From positions 1,736,001 to 1,800,000 of the forward strand of contig JADJWQ010000001.1 in assembly GCA_016716265.1 (NCBI GenBank): a DNA stretch of 64,000 nt. Direction: 5' to 3'. A model generated the notes under the pieces. The model saw only the letters and a list, made by a program, of their open reading frames with translations, did no database searches and was not told the origin of the DNA. Source of the DNA: Planctomycetota bacterium. GTDB taxonomy: Bacteria > Planctomycetota > UBA1135 > UBA2386. Both the position numbers and the translations under genes were made by a program. Shown in pieces: positions 34,813-43,456 of this stretch (the stretch's first letter is position 1; each line of letters opens with the position of its first letter).

Positions 34813-36519
34813 GTGGCGCGCCGTCGCTCGCATCGGTTCGGCTTACCGGCAGGTCGCGTCACCGCCGTTCTCTGCGTCGCGATCTCCCTGGCGTGCGCGC
34901 AGGAACCGCACGACCCGCGTGACGTCGCGGGCGGCCTGCCCATCCCCGACGAAGGCTATTGCGACCAGCCGCGCATCGTCGTGCTGGCCGACGGCACCTG
35001 GGTGTGCGTGCTGACGACCGGGCCGGGGCACGAGGGGCAGGCCGGGCAGCATGTCGTCGCGACGCGCAGTGCCGATCAGGGGCGAACGTGGTCGCCACTC
35101 GTCGACGTCGAGCCGTCGGACCCGGAGCGACCGGCGTCGTACGCGGTGAGCTTCGCCACGTCCTTCGATCGCGTCTACGCGTTCTACACCTACAACGGCG
35201 ACGCGGTGTGGGCGCGACCGGGGCGCGACGAGCGGATCCGCGCAGACACGCACGGGTGGTGGTGCTACCGCTTCTCGGACGACGCCGGCGCCACGTGGTC
35301 GGAGCGGCGACGGATCCCGATGCGCGTGACGGCCTGCGACCGGGACAACGACTGGGGCGGAACGGTCCAGATGTTCTGGGCGATCGGCGATCCGGTGCGG
35401 ACGACGGACGGCGCGGTCGTGTTCGGCTTCACGAAGCTGCGGCGCTACTTCCTGCAGGACGGCGAGGGCTGGTTCTGGCGCAGCGACAACCTCGACACCG
35501 AGCACGACCCGGACGCTCTGCGGTTCGAGCTGCTGCCGGACGGCGATCACGGCCTGCGCAACGACGCGTTCGGCAGCGTGCAGGAGGAGTTCAACGTCGT
35601 CCCGATGTCCGACGGCGGGCTGGCGTGCGTCTTCCGGACGACGCTCGGCTTCCCGGCGATCTCGTACAGCCGCGATGGCGGGCACACGTGGACCGCGCCC
35701 GCGGCAATGCGGTTCGCACCCGGCGGCCGCGTGATCCGCAATCCCCGTGCATGTCCGAAGATCTGGAGGACGCGCGCGGGGCATTACCTGTTCTGGTTCC
35801 ACCATCACGGCGGCACGGACTTCCACGGCCGCAATCCGGCGTGGCTGATCGGCGGGATCGAGCGCGACGACGCGCTGGTCTGGTCGCAGCCGGAGATCTG
35901 CCTCTACGGCGCGGATCGCAGCTACGCGACGGGGCGATTCAGCTATCCGGATCTGATCGAGGACGGCGAGCGGTGGTTCGTCGCCGAAACGCAGAAGACC
36001 GTCGCGCGGGTGCACGAAGTCGATGGCGCGCTGCTCTTCGGCATGTGGGCACAGGTCGATCCGCGACTCGCGGCCAGCACACCCGGCGACGCACTCGACG
36101 TCGCTGCGGGCGAGCCGCTCCCCGAGCTGCCGGAGCTGGCGCTGGGCGGCGGGTTCTCGATCGCGGCGACGGTCGAAGCGGAGGGACCACTGGTCGATGG
36201 CCCCGGCCTGAGCCTGTGGGTCGCCGAACGCACGCTCCATGTTCGCGTCGACGACGGCACACGCGAGCTCGCGTGGTCCAGCGACCCGCTGCCGGACGGC
36301 CGACGCCACCGCATCGTCGTCACGTTCGACGGTGGCCCGACGGTCGCGACGGTCGTCGTCGACGGACTGCTCGACGACGGCGGCGACGCGCGCGCCCGGG
36401 GCTTCGAATGGTTCGACGCCGGGCTCGGCGCACCCGGCCCCGCGACGGCGCGCGTTCCGCTCCGCGTGTTCACCCGGCCACTGCGCACGGCCGAAGCGGT
36501 GGCACTCGGCGGCGGCTGA
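34813..36519 (+). CDS. Secreted sialidase-like BNR-repeat protein with C-terminal LamG-like domain
   Basis: The 568-residue protein has a signal peptide ending ISLACAQEP. A six-bladed sialidase-type propeller (about 40-420) carries Asp-box motifs S-x-D-x-G-x-T-W: SADQGRTWS, SDDAGATWS and SRDGGHTWT. A beta-sandwich of the concanavalin/LamG kind follows (440-565; GFSIAATVEAEGPLVDGPG, RRHRIVVTFDGGP). Such proteins are exo-sialidases or other sugar-releasing or binding enzymes; the catalytic arginine triad was not mapped, so activity is uncertain. The start is GTG, 8 nt after a GGAG that overlaps the upstream stop region, so it is coupled to the thioredoxin-like gene. Confidence 0.85.
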   Translation: MARRRSHRFGLPAGRVTAVLCVAISLACAQEPHDPRDVAGGLPIPDEGYCDQPRIVVLADGTWVCVLTTGPGHEGQAGQHVVATRSADQGRTWSPLVDVEPSDPERPASYAVSFATSFDRVYAFYTYNGDAVWARPGRDERIRADTHGWWCYRFSDDAGATWSERRRIPMRVTACDRDNDWGGTVQMFWAIGDPVRTTDGAVVFGFTKLRRYFLQDGEGWFWRSDNLDTEHDPDALRFELLPDGDHGLRNDAFGSVQEEFNVVPMSDGGLACVFRTTLGFPAISYSRDGGHTWTAPAAMRFAPGGRVIRNPRACPKIWRTRAGHYLFWFHHHGGTDFHGRNPAWLIGGIERDDALVWSQPEICLYGADRSYATGRFSYPDLIEDGERWFVAETQKTVARVHEVDGALLFGMWAQVDPRLAASTPGDALDVAAGEPLPELPELALGGGFSIAATVEAEGPLVDGPGLSLWVAERTLHVRVDDGTRELAWSSDPLPDGRRHRIVVTFDGGPTVATVVVDGLLDDGGDARARGFEWFDAGLGAPGPATARVPLRVFTRPLRTAEAVALGGG

Positions 36520-36580
36520 CGCCGCGCGTGTCTCCAGGGCGCACACCGGTGCGGCAGCCGTGCCGAGCCGGCATGCGGGC

Positions 36581-36586
36581 TATGCT
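36581..36586 (+). promoter_or_regulatory. -10 box TATGCT, leaderless-type, for the hydrolase/M14/M6 gene
   Basis: TATGCT ends 8 nt before ATG 36595, with no ribosome-binding sequence between. Confidence 0.6.
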
Positions 36587-36594
36587 GCGGCGTC

Positions 36595-39500
36595 ATGCTC
36601 GCACGCATCACGGCACTCGTGCTGCTCGGGATCGGCATTCGCGCCCAGGAGCTCGCGGTGCCGGAGTTCGCGATGCCCGAATTCGACGTCGCGGACATCC
36701 GCGCGTCGGTCGTGTTGTCGGTGCCCGAGGCCACGGGACCGCTGCCGCTGCTGGTCGACCTGCACGGTGCGATCGCGCCGTCGCGGAGAGGGGCCGTCGT
36801 CACGCACGAGCGGCTGTGGTCCGCGTTCGTCCAGCGCGAACCCTGGCTCGTCGCGGGCCTGAATGGTCGCACGCGTAGCTGGGGGCAGATCGACGGCGAG
36901 CACGACGACATTGCCTATGCGCTGCGCGCGCTCGCGCTGGTCCGCGATCGGTGCGACGTCGCCGCCGGCCGCGTCTACCTCGCCGGCTTCTCGTCCGGCG
37001 CCGACTTCCTGTGCCGCGGCGGACTGCAGGCGACCGGCGCATTCGCGGGCAGCCTCGTCGTGTGCCCCGGACCACCGAACGTGGTCGGCCTCGACGATGG
37101 CGCGCTGCTACGCGCCAAGGACCACCCGTTCGTGTTCGTGACCGGCGAGGAGGACTACATCCGCAAAGCCGGTGCGTGGCGAGCGTTCGTCGCGCTCGAC
37201 GATGCGGGCGGCCGCGCGCTCTACCGCGAGGTGCCCGGGCTCGGGCACACGTTCCCGCCCGCCGACGAATACGCACGCGCGCTACACCGGCTCGAGGTGC
37301 TCGCCGGGCGCGCGGTGGCGGACCCGCTCGCGGAGGCGAACGCCGCACACGCGCGCGGCGACTACCTGCTCGCGACCACGCTCGCCGCCGACCTCGACGA
37401 ACCGGGCGCCACCGAGCTGCGCTCGCGGATCGCGGCGACCGGGCGCGCGCTGCTCGCGGCCGCCGAGCTGTGCGATCCGGAGCGCGAGCCCGGCCGCACC
37501 TACGAGGCGTGGTGGCTGCTCCGCACGCAGTTCCACCGCTTCCCCGAGCTCGCGCGCCGGGCGCAGCGGGCGCTCGACGACCTCGAGCGATCCGTGTCCG
37601 GCGGCGACCTGCTGCGCGCGCGTCGCGCGTGGTTCGAGTCGCGCGGCGAGGCGCGCCCGTCGACCGGACCGTGGACGTTCGACCGCTACCTGTCGGCCGA
37701 CGAGGTCGAGACACACCTGCGCGACCTCGCGGCACGCTTCCCCGAGCGCGTCCGGCTGCTCGAGATGGGCCGGTCGATCGAAGGCCGCGCGATCCTCGCG
37801 GTCGAGATCACCGACCGCTCCGCGGCGCGCGCGGACGAGAAGCCGGCCGCCTACGTGCAGGGTGGCCTGCACGGCAACGAGGCGAGCTCCGTGATGAACG
37901 TGCTGTGGTTCGCGTGGCAGATGGGCGCGAACGAGGACCACCGCCGGTCGGTCGACCGGCTGCTCCGCGACGTCACGTTCTATGCCGTGCCGGCGGTCGA
38001 TCCGGACGCGCTGCAGCACTGGGCGACCGAGCCGCATTCGCCGTGGCGGCCGCGCTTCAACTACCGGCCCGACGACGCGGATAGCGACGGCCGCACCGAC
38101 GAGGACGGCTGCGAGGACCTCGACGGCGACGGCGAGATCGGGCTGATGTACCGCCCGGACCCCGCCGGACCGTTCGTGCTGCGGGACGGCCGCCTCGTGC
38201 GTGCGGAAGGCGCCGAACGCTTCGCCCTCGTCGGCCGCGAGGGGCTCGACGACGACGGCGATGGCCGTTTCTCCGAGGATCCGGCTGGCGGCGTCGACCT
38301 GAACCGCAACTTCCCGGTCGGCTGGCACGACGGCCGCAGCTTCGGTGGCGACCGCGGCACCAGCGCCGGCTCGGAGCCCGAGACGGCCGCGGTCATGCGC
38401 TTCGTCGCGGAGCGCCCGAACATCGCGCTGTTCGTCGACTACCACAATGCGGCTCGCTGCTTGTTCTACTGGCTGGGCGCGGAGGGTGATCGCGACGCGG
38501 GCGACCGCGCGCTGTACGAGGCACTCGCCGGCCGCGCGGCGGAGCAGCTCGGCTACGCACCCCGACCGCTGACGCACGCGGGTGCCGGGCTCGCCATCGC
38601 ATGGGCGTACGGGGCGCGCGGCATCCCGGCCGCGATCGTCGAGCTCGAGGTCGGGCCCGAGCCCGACGAGGCATACCTGGTGCGGGCGTGGCAGGGCGAC
38701 GCGTTCGTGCCGGCACGACCCTTCGAGCACCCGCAGCTCGGCGCGATCCTGCTCGGCGGCGATCACCGCAAGGTCGCGAAGCGCAATCCGCATCCGCGCG
38801 ACATCGTATGGCAGGCGAGCCGCAATTGGGACTGGCTGAGGGCGGAGCTGCAGCGCCTGCCACGGCTCGGGCTCGACGATCCAGACATCCGGCCCGACGG
38901 CGACGACTTCGTCGTCACCGGAGCGCTGCGCAATGTCGGCGAGCTGCCGCTCGACACCGAGCGTGCGGAACGCGTCGGAATCGCCGTGCCGGTGCGGATC
39001 CACGCCGAGGGTGCCCGCGCCGAGGGCGACATCGAGATCCCGGCCCCCAGCGGCGACCGACCACGGCCGTTCACCATCCGCCTGCGCGAGCCGCAGGCGA
39101 GCGTCACGCTCGTCGTCGCGCACCCGCGCGGCGGGACCCTGCGGCTCGACGTACGCCGCCCGCGGCAGGAGACCGTGCCGGTGCGACGCGACTACCGGAT
39201 CGAGCCCGGCTACCGGACCGTCGACCACGCGGTGGCCGCCGACAACGACTGCTTCGTGAACGGCGTCGCCGCGGACGACCGTGGTCCGGCGTTCACCGTG
39301 CCCCACCGGAGGCACTCGCTGCGGGTCGGCGTGCTGCTCGGCGAATGGAGCAACCGGCGGCACTCGGTGCCGGCGGCGGCGTTCGAGGACGCGCTGTTCG
39401 CGAGCGGCGGGTTCCGCGGCGACGCCCCGACCGGCCAGCCGGTCTACGGCAGCCTCGACGACTTCTACCGGGAGATGTCGTACGGCACGTTCGGGGTCAC

Positions 39501-40371
39501 CGGCCACGTGTTCGACTGGGTCGAGCTGCCCGGGAGCTACGACGATTATCGCGCGGCGAGCTTCGGCGCGTCGAAGACACGCGATGCGCTCGAGGCTGCG
39601 GTGCTCGCACGCGACGGAACGGATTGTCTCGACGGGTTCGACGGGTTGATCTTCGTCTGGGCCGGCAATCCGGTGAGCCGCGTCAGCAACCTGTGGCCGA
39701 TGCGCGTTCCGCTGCGGCACCGGCCGGGTGTGGTCGCGTTCAAGATGGGCGAGCTCTACCGCGGCCATATGACACCGATCGGCGTCGCGTGCCACGAGCT
39801 CGGCCATACGTTCGGGGTCGACGACAAGTACGGCCTCGGTGCACCGGACGACCCGCTCGGCCCGTGGTGCCTCATGTGCCGTGGCACGCACGGCGCGGGC
39901 GACAGCGCGGAGCGCCGGCCGTTCCACCTGTGCGCGTGGTGCAAGTTCGTGATCGGCTGGGTCCACCCGGTCGTGATCGACCCGGCGGTGCCGCAGCGGC
40001 TCGCACTGCGTCCGATCCTGTTCGGCCCGCGCGAGTGCTTCCGCGTGCTGCTGACGCCGGACGGCTCCGAGTACCTGCTCCTCGAGAACCGCCGCCGCGA
40101 GGGCTTCCTGACCGACCTGCCGTCCGCCGGCCTCGTCGTGCTGCGCGTCGGCCCGAACGACCTGCCGGGCGCCCCGCAGAAGCGCGTGCAGCTGCTGCCG
40201 GCCCACGGCCTGCCGTCGCCGTCGCGCGCCGACGTCGCGGAGCCCGCGTCGGTCGCCTGGCCGCAGCCGGGCCACACCGAGCTCGTCGTCGCCGGCGTCC
40301 GCATCGGCGCCATCCGACTCGTCGACGACGTCGTCTACTTCGAGGTCGGCAGGGTCACCGCAAATCGCTGA
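36595..40371 (+). CDS. Trimodular secreted hydrolase: alpha/beta-hydrolase, M14 carboxypeptidase, M6-like metalloprotease
   Basis: One uninterrupted 1258-residue frame carries three hydrolase modules after a short signal peptide. (1) About 40-240: a PHB-depolymerase/feruloyl-esterase-like alpha/beta-hydrolase with LLVDLHGA, the nucleophile elbow GFSSG (131-135, Ser133), FVFVTGEED and a histidine in GLGHTFPP. (2) About 350-770: a zinc carboxypeptidase of family M14 with HGNE (H426, E429), DLNRNFPVGW, the second zinc histidine in VDYHNAA (H617) and a catalytic glutamate in IVELEVG (E683/E685). It contains an Asp-rich calcium-like insert (DSDGRTDEDGCEDLDGDGE). (3) About 890-1258: an immune-inhibitor-A-like M6 domain with HELGHTFGVDD (HExxHxxGxxD, His1067). 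Every key residue looks intact. It would degrade exogenous protein or ester-linked polymers outside the cytoplasm. Confidence 0.92.
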   Translation: MLARITALVLLGIGIRAQELAVPEFAMPEFDVADIRASVVLSVPEATGPLPLLVDLHGAIAPSRRGAVVTHERLWSAFVQREPWLVAGLNGRTRSWGQIDGEHDDIAYALRALALVRDRCDVAAGRVYLAGFSSGADFLCRGGLQATGAFAGSLVVCPGPPNVVGLDDGALLRAKDHPFVFVTGEEDYIRKAGAWRAFVALDDAGGRALYREVPGLGHTFPPADEYARALHRLEVLAGRAVADPLAEANAAHARGDYLLATTLAADLDEPGATELRSRIAATGRALLAAAELCDPEREPGRTYEAWWLLRTQFHRFPELARRAQRALDDLERSVSGGDLLRARRAWFESRGEARPSTGPWTFDRYLSADEVETHLRDLAARFPERVRLLEMGRSIEGRAILAVEITDRSAARADEKPAAYVQGGLHGNEASSVMNVLWFAWQMGANEDHRRSVDRLLRDVTFYAVPAVDPDALQHWATEPHSPWRPRFNYRPDDADSDGRTDEDGCEDLDGDGEIGLMYRPDPAGPFVLRDGRLVRAEGAERFALVGREGLDDDGDGRFSEDPAGGVDLNRNFPVGWHDGRSFGGDRGTSAGSEPETAAVMRFVAERPNIALFVDYHNAARCLFYWLGAEGDRDAGDRALYEALAGRAAEQLGYAPRPLTHAGAGLAIAWAYGARGIPAAIVELEVGPEPDEAYLVRAWQGDAFVPARPFEHPQLGAILLGGDHRKVAKRNPHPRDIVWQASRNWDWLRAELQRLPRLGLDDPDIRPDGDDFVVTGALRNVGELPLDTERAERVGIAVPVRIHAEGARAEGDIEIPAPSGDRPRPFTIRLREPQASVTLVVAHPRGGTLRLDVRRPRQETVPVRRDYRIEPGYRTVDHAVAADNDCFVNGVAADDRGPAFTVPHRRHSLRVGVLLGEWSNRRHSVPAAAFEDALFASGGFRGDAPTGQPVYGSLDDFYREMSYGTFGVTGHVFDWVELPGSYDDYRAASFGASKTRDALEAAVLARDGTDCLDGFDGLIFVWAGNPVSRVSNLWPMRVPLRHRPGVVAFKMGELYRGHMTPIGVACHELGHTFGVDDKYGLGAPDDPLGPWCLMCRGTHGAGDSAERRPFHLCAWCKFVIGWVHPVVIDPAVPQRLALRPILFGPRECFRVLLTPDGSEYLLLENRRREGFLTDLPSAGLVVLRVGPNDLPGAPQKRVQLLPAHGLPSPSRADVAEPASVAWPQPGHTELVVAGVRIGAIRLVDDVVYFEVGRVTANR

Positions 40372-40419
40372 CGCCGTGCTGCCCGGCAGCTCGACCGCCA
40401 GGCCCCCGGCCGTGACCGG

Positions 40420-43386
40420 CTACTCGCCCGCCGGGAACAGCCGCTGGAGCACACTCGCGTCCAGCTCCGCGCGAGGCGCGAACCGCTCCGACCCGACGTA
40501 ACGGAGCAGGCTGTGCAGCAGCTGGCGCGCGGCGGGCTGCTCCTGCTGGCCGAGCAGGTCGATCGCGCAGACCAGCAATGCGCCCGTGCCGACGCGGGTC
40601 TCGGCGATCAGCCCCAGCTTGTGGTTGCGGTCGAAGTTGTCGATCACCTGCACGATCGGGCGGTAGTCCGGCGGAGTCGCGTCGAGGACGAGCGGACGCG
40701 CGTGCTTGACGAGATGCCACCATTGCCAGTCGCTGTGGAACGCGGTCGGGAAGGCGGCCAGCGCCGGTGAGCTCGGATCACAGAGGATCCCGAGCGTCCC
40801 CGGTGGTGGCTCGAGACCGCGTCTGCGGGCGGCGGCGGCGAACATCGGCGACCAGAACTCGCATTGGAACGCGCCCGCGACGCTGAGCGGCAGGCGATCG
40901 AGGCGCGGCAGGAGCAGGACCCTGCCGCCGGCCGCGAGGTGGTGTCGAGTCTCCTCGGCAGCGTAGTCGTCGGTCAGCAGCACGCCGTCGGGCACGCTCG
41001 TGTCGACCTCGCTCGGGTAGATCCAGATCGGGTAGCGGTTGCGGTAGTCGGTGCCCTCGATGACGAGCGTGATCCACAGCTGCTCGGGCGCACCGACGCT
41101 GACCGATCCCACCGCGAACGTGAGCGCGCCGACGTCCCGCAGACCGCCCGTCTCGAGGTCCCGGACCGGTAGGTGGGCTGCGAAGACGACCCGACCCTCG
41201 CCATCGGCGACCGTGCCGACGAGATGCGCCTGGGGCAGATCGGCGGGCCCGTAGTGCGCCACCTCGACCCGCGCCGCGAAGGTCTCGCCGACCGTCCACA
41301 CGTACTTCGCCATGCGCAGCAGCGGCACCGTCTCGCAGCAGGACTGCCGCCACTCGGCCGGATCGATGATCCCCTTGGACTCCATGAACACGTTCAGCAT
41401 CCCGACCAGCGCGGTGCCCTGCCCGGGGAAGTCCTGCAGGTCGAGCAGTTGGAATCCTGCCAGCTCTGGCGTGCGCAGTGCGGCCTCGATGTCCTCCCGA
41501 TAGAGGCGCGCGGACAGGGCGCCGGAGGCCCGCACGAAGTCGCGCGCCTGGTCCAGCATGCCGGCAGCATCGAGCCGGTCGCGGAAGATCTCGTAGCTGC
41601 GTGCGCGGAGCACACCGGTGAACTCCGGGATGTCGCGGTAGTCCGGGTACACCTGGAACTGCCCGGTCTCGTGACCGATCACCGGCACCGGGACGTCGCG
41701 GATCGACTCGCTGTAGTCGACCAGCGTCGACGGCGGACGGGTCTCGATGTGCGGAGTCGGGAAGTCGAGCGTGGAGAACGATCCGCGGACCGCGAGCGAC
41801 TTCGTCGTCTTCGCAGTGACCCAGAACTCGTCGCCCCCGGCCAGTTGCGGGTTCCAATGAACGTTGTTGGTGCCCTGCGCGTACAGGCGCCGGGGGTCGA
41901 GCTCCTTGAAGCGCGCGACCAGCTCGAACATCGCGGGATCGCGCCCGAGCTCGTTGCCGAGCGTGAACGTCATGAACGACGGGTGGTTTCCGAACGCCGC
42001 GAAGATCAGCTCCGCCTCGCGCCGTGCATATTCGTAGAGCGTCCACTCGGTCGACGTCGTCGCGACATCCAGCCGATCGATGTTGCGCAGCGCGGCCTCC
42101 GGGTCTTCGGGGGCCCGGAATCCGCTGCGCTTGTTCGGCAGCTCGACCTGGAAGTAGACGCCGAGCTCGTCGGCCGCCTGGAACGCCGCCTCCGGCGGGC
42201 ACCAGGAGTGGAATCGGTAGTGGTTGATGCCCCAGTCCTTCGCGATCGACAGCACGCGCCGCCAGCCACCGACCTCCATCGGCGGGTAGCCGGTCAGCGG
42301 GAAGAAGCAGCAGTCGTTCTTGCCGCGCAGGAAGACGCGCCGGCCGTTCACCAGCAGGTGCCTGCCGGATCGCACGAAGCTGCGCATCCCGACGTCGACG
42401 ATGCGTCGGTCGAGCATCACGGTCTCGGCGAGCTGCGTCTCCAGGTCGAGCTGCAGCCGCAGCATCGCCGGGCGGAACTCGTCCCACAGGGGAACGTCGG
42501 TACCCGGTGCGTAGGTGAGTTCGACGACGGTCTCGCGCCCCGGTGCGTGGACGGCGAAATCGGCCGGCGCGAAGGACACGGGGACCGGGACGTCGTGGCT
42601 CTCGCAGCGGACCGTGACGCGACCCGACACCACTCGACCGGTCACGTTGCCGACCACGACGCGGACGCGCGCCGTCCGGGTCTCCACGTCCGGATACACC
42701 TGCACGTCCGCGAGCCAGACCGGGGCCGTTGCGCGCAGCTCGAGCCGGCCGATGACGCCGTTCCAGTTGGTCTGGGTGCGCTCGTCGACGGCGTGGGCGG
42801 GCCCGACCGGCGGCAGTCGCGCATTGTCGACCAGCAGCGTGATCGTGTGCTCGCCCGGCGTCATCGCCGGGGTCACGTCGAACACCTGCGGTGCACTGAG
42901 CGTGTCGTCCCAGCCGCAGAACTCGCGGTCGACCCACACCCGGGTGTGCTTGGACCTCTCGAGGAACAGCGTGATGCGTCGATCCCGCCACCCGGCGGGG
43001 ATCGTCACCCGGCGTTGGTACCAAGCCGGCCCCTTCCAGTACCACGGCCGCGAGAGCCGGTCGGTGCGTCGCTCGTCCTGCTGGATTCCCCGGTGGTTCT
43101 CGTCGGTCGTGCCGGGTAGCTCGACGGTGTCCGCGAGGTCGTTCGCGAACCACTGCTGGTCGACCCCCACCCCGTCCGGATCGAGCGCGAAACCCCAGCT
43201 GCCGGCGAGCGGGATCGACTCCGGACCAGCCGGTTGTGAGGCCACCTGCGCAGCCCCCCGCGACAGGCCCATGCCGCACGCCAGCGCGAGCAGCCCGAGG
43301 CCGGCCAGTCGAACAGTGCGGATCCACGACCAAGCATCGCTCACGGCATGCGGTCGGGGAACGCGGCAGACGAGCTGATGGTGCAC
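40420..43386 (-). CDS. Secreted glycoside hydrolase family 2 enzyme (beta-galactosidase/glucuronidase/mannosidase type)
   Basis: The 988-residue protein has the GH2 order. A jelly-roll sugar-binding domain (GSWGFALDPDGVGVDQQWFA, WYQRRVTIP, VWVDREFCGWDD) is followed by Ig-like domains and a TIM barrel starting near VNGRRVFLRGKNDCCFFPLTG with NHYRFHSWCPPEAAFQAADELG. The likely acid/base is E479 in TLGNELG, and the nucleophile is E573 in IGHETGQ. A long C-terminal beta region is present. The specificity is not deducible. GTG 43386 was chosen because a TACGAT box ends 6 nt upstream; GTG 43344 would give a shorter, more standard signal peptide, and ATG 43452 would overlap the divergent fucosidase signals. 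The hydrophobic core is LAGLGLLALACGMGLS. It is paired head to head with the GH29 gene. Confidence 0.9.
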   Translation of the reverse strand: MHHQLVCRVPRPHAVSDAWSWIRTVRLAGLGLLALACGMGLSRGAAQVASQPAGPESIPLAGSWGFALDPDGVGVDQQWFANDLADTVELPGTTDENHRGIQQDERRTDRLSRPWYWKGPAWYQRRVTIPAGWRDRRITLFLERSKHTRVWVDREFCGWDDTLSAPQVFDVTPAMTPGEHTITLLVDNARLPPVGPAHAVDERTQTNWNGVIGRLELRATAPVWLADVQVYPDVETRTARVRVVVGNVTGRVVSGRVTVRCESHDVPVPVSFAPADFAVHAPGRETVVELTYAPGTDVPLWDEFRPAMLRLQLDLETQLAETVMLDRRIVDVGMRSFVRSGRHLLVNGRRVFLRGKNDCCFFPLTGYPPMEVGGWRRVLSIAKDWGINHYRFHSWCPPEAAFQAADELGVYFQVELPNKRSGFRAPEDPEAALRNIDRLDVATTSTEWTLYEYARREAELIFAAFGNHPSFMTFTLGNELGRDPAMFELVARFKELDPRRLYAQGTNNVHWNPQLAGGDEFWVTAKTTKSLAVRGSFSTLDFPTPHIETRPPSTLVDYSESIRDVPVPVIGHETGQFQVYPDYRDIPEFTGVLRARSYEIFRDRLDAAGMLDQARDFVRASGALSARLYREDIEAALRTPELAGFQLLDLQDFPGQGTALVGMLNVFMESKGIIDPAEWRQSCCETVPLLRMAKYVWTVGETFAARVEVAHYGPADLPQAHLVGTVADGEGRVVFAAHLPVRDLETGGLRDVGALTFAVGSVSVGAPEQLWITLVIEGTDYRNRYPIWIYPSEVDTSVPDGVLLTDDYAAEETRHHLAAGGRVLLLPRLDRLPLSVAGAFQCEFWSPMFAAAARRRGLEPPPGTLGILCDPSSPALAAFPTAFHSDWQWWHLVKHARPLVLDATPPDYRPIVQVIDNFDRNHKLGLIAETRVGTGALLVCAIDLLGQQEQPAARQLLHSLLRYVGSERFAPRAELDASVLQRLFPAGE

Positions 43387-43392
43387 GCCGCC

Positions 43393-43398
43393 ATCGTA
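43393..43398 (-). promoter_or_regulatory. -10 box TACGAT, leaderless-type, for the GH2 gene
   Basis: On the minus strand TACGAT ends 6 nt before GTG 43386, the same box and spacing as at the S41 gene. It decides the start choice for GH2. Confidence 0.5.
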
Positions 43399-43417
43399 TT
43401 TGGTCAGCCCGTCGCCG

Positions 43418-43423
43418 TATGCT
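43418..43423 (+). promoter_or_regulatory. Candidate -10 box TATGCT for the GH29 gene
   Basis: TATGCT lies about 30 nt before the start codons of the fucosidase gene, leaving room for a short leader with GGAG. This is a conventional layout, in contrast to the GH2 gene on the other strand. No clear -35 was found. Confidence 0.35.
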
Positions 43424-43456
43424 CGCGCGAAGACGTTCCTCACGGAGATCATGTCG

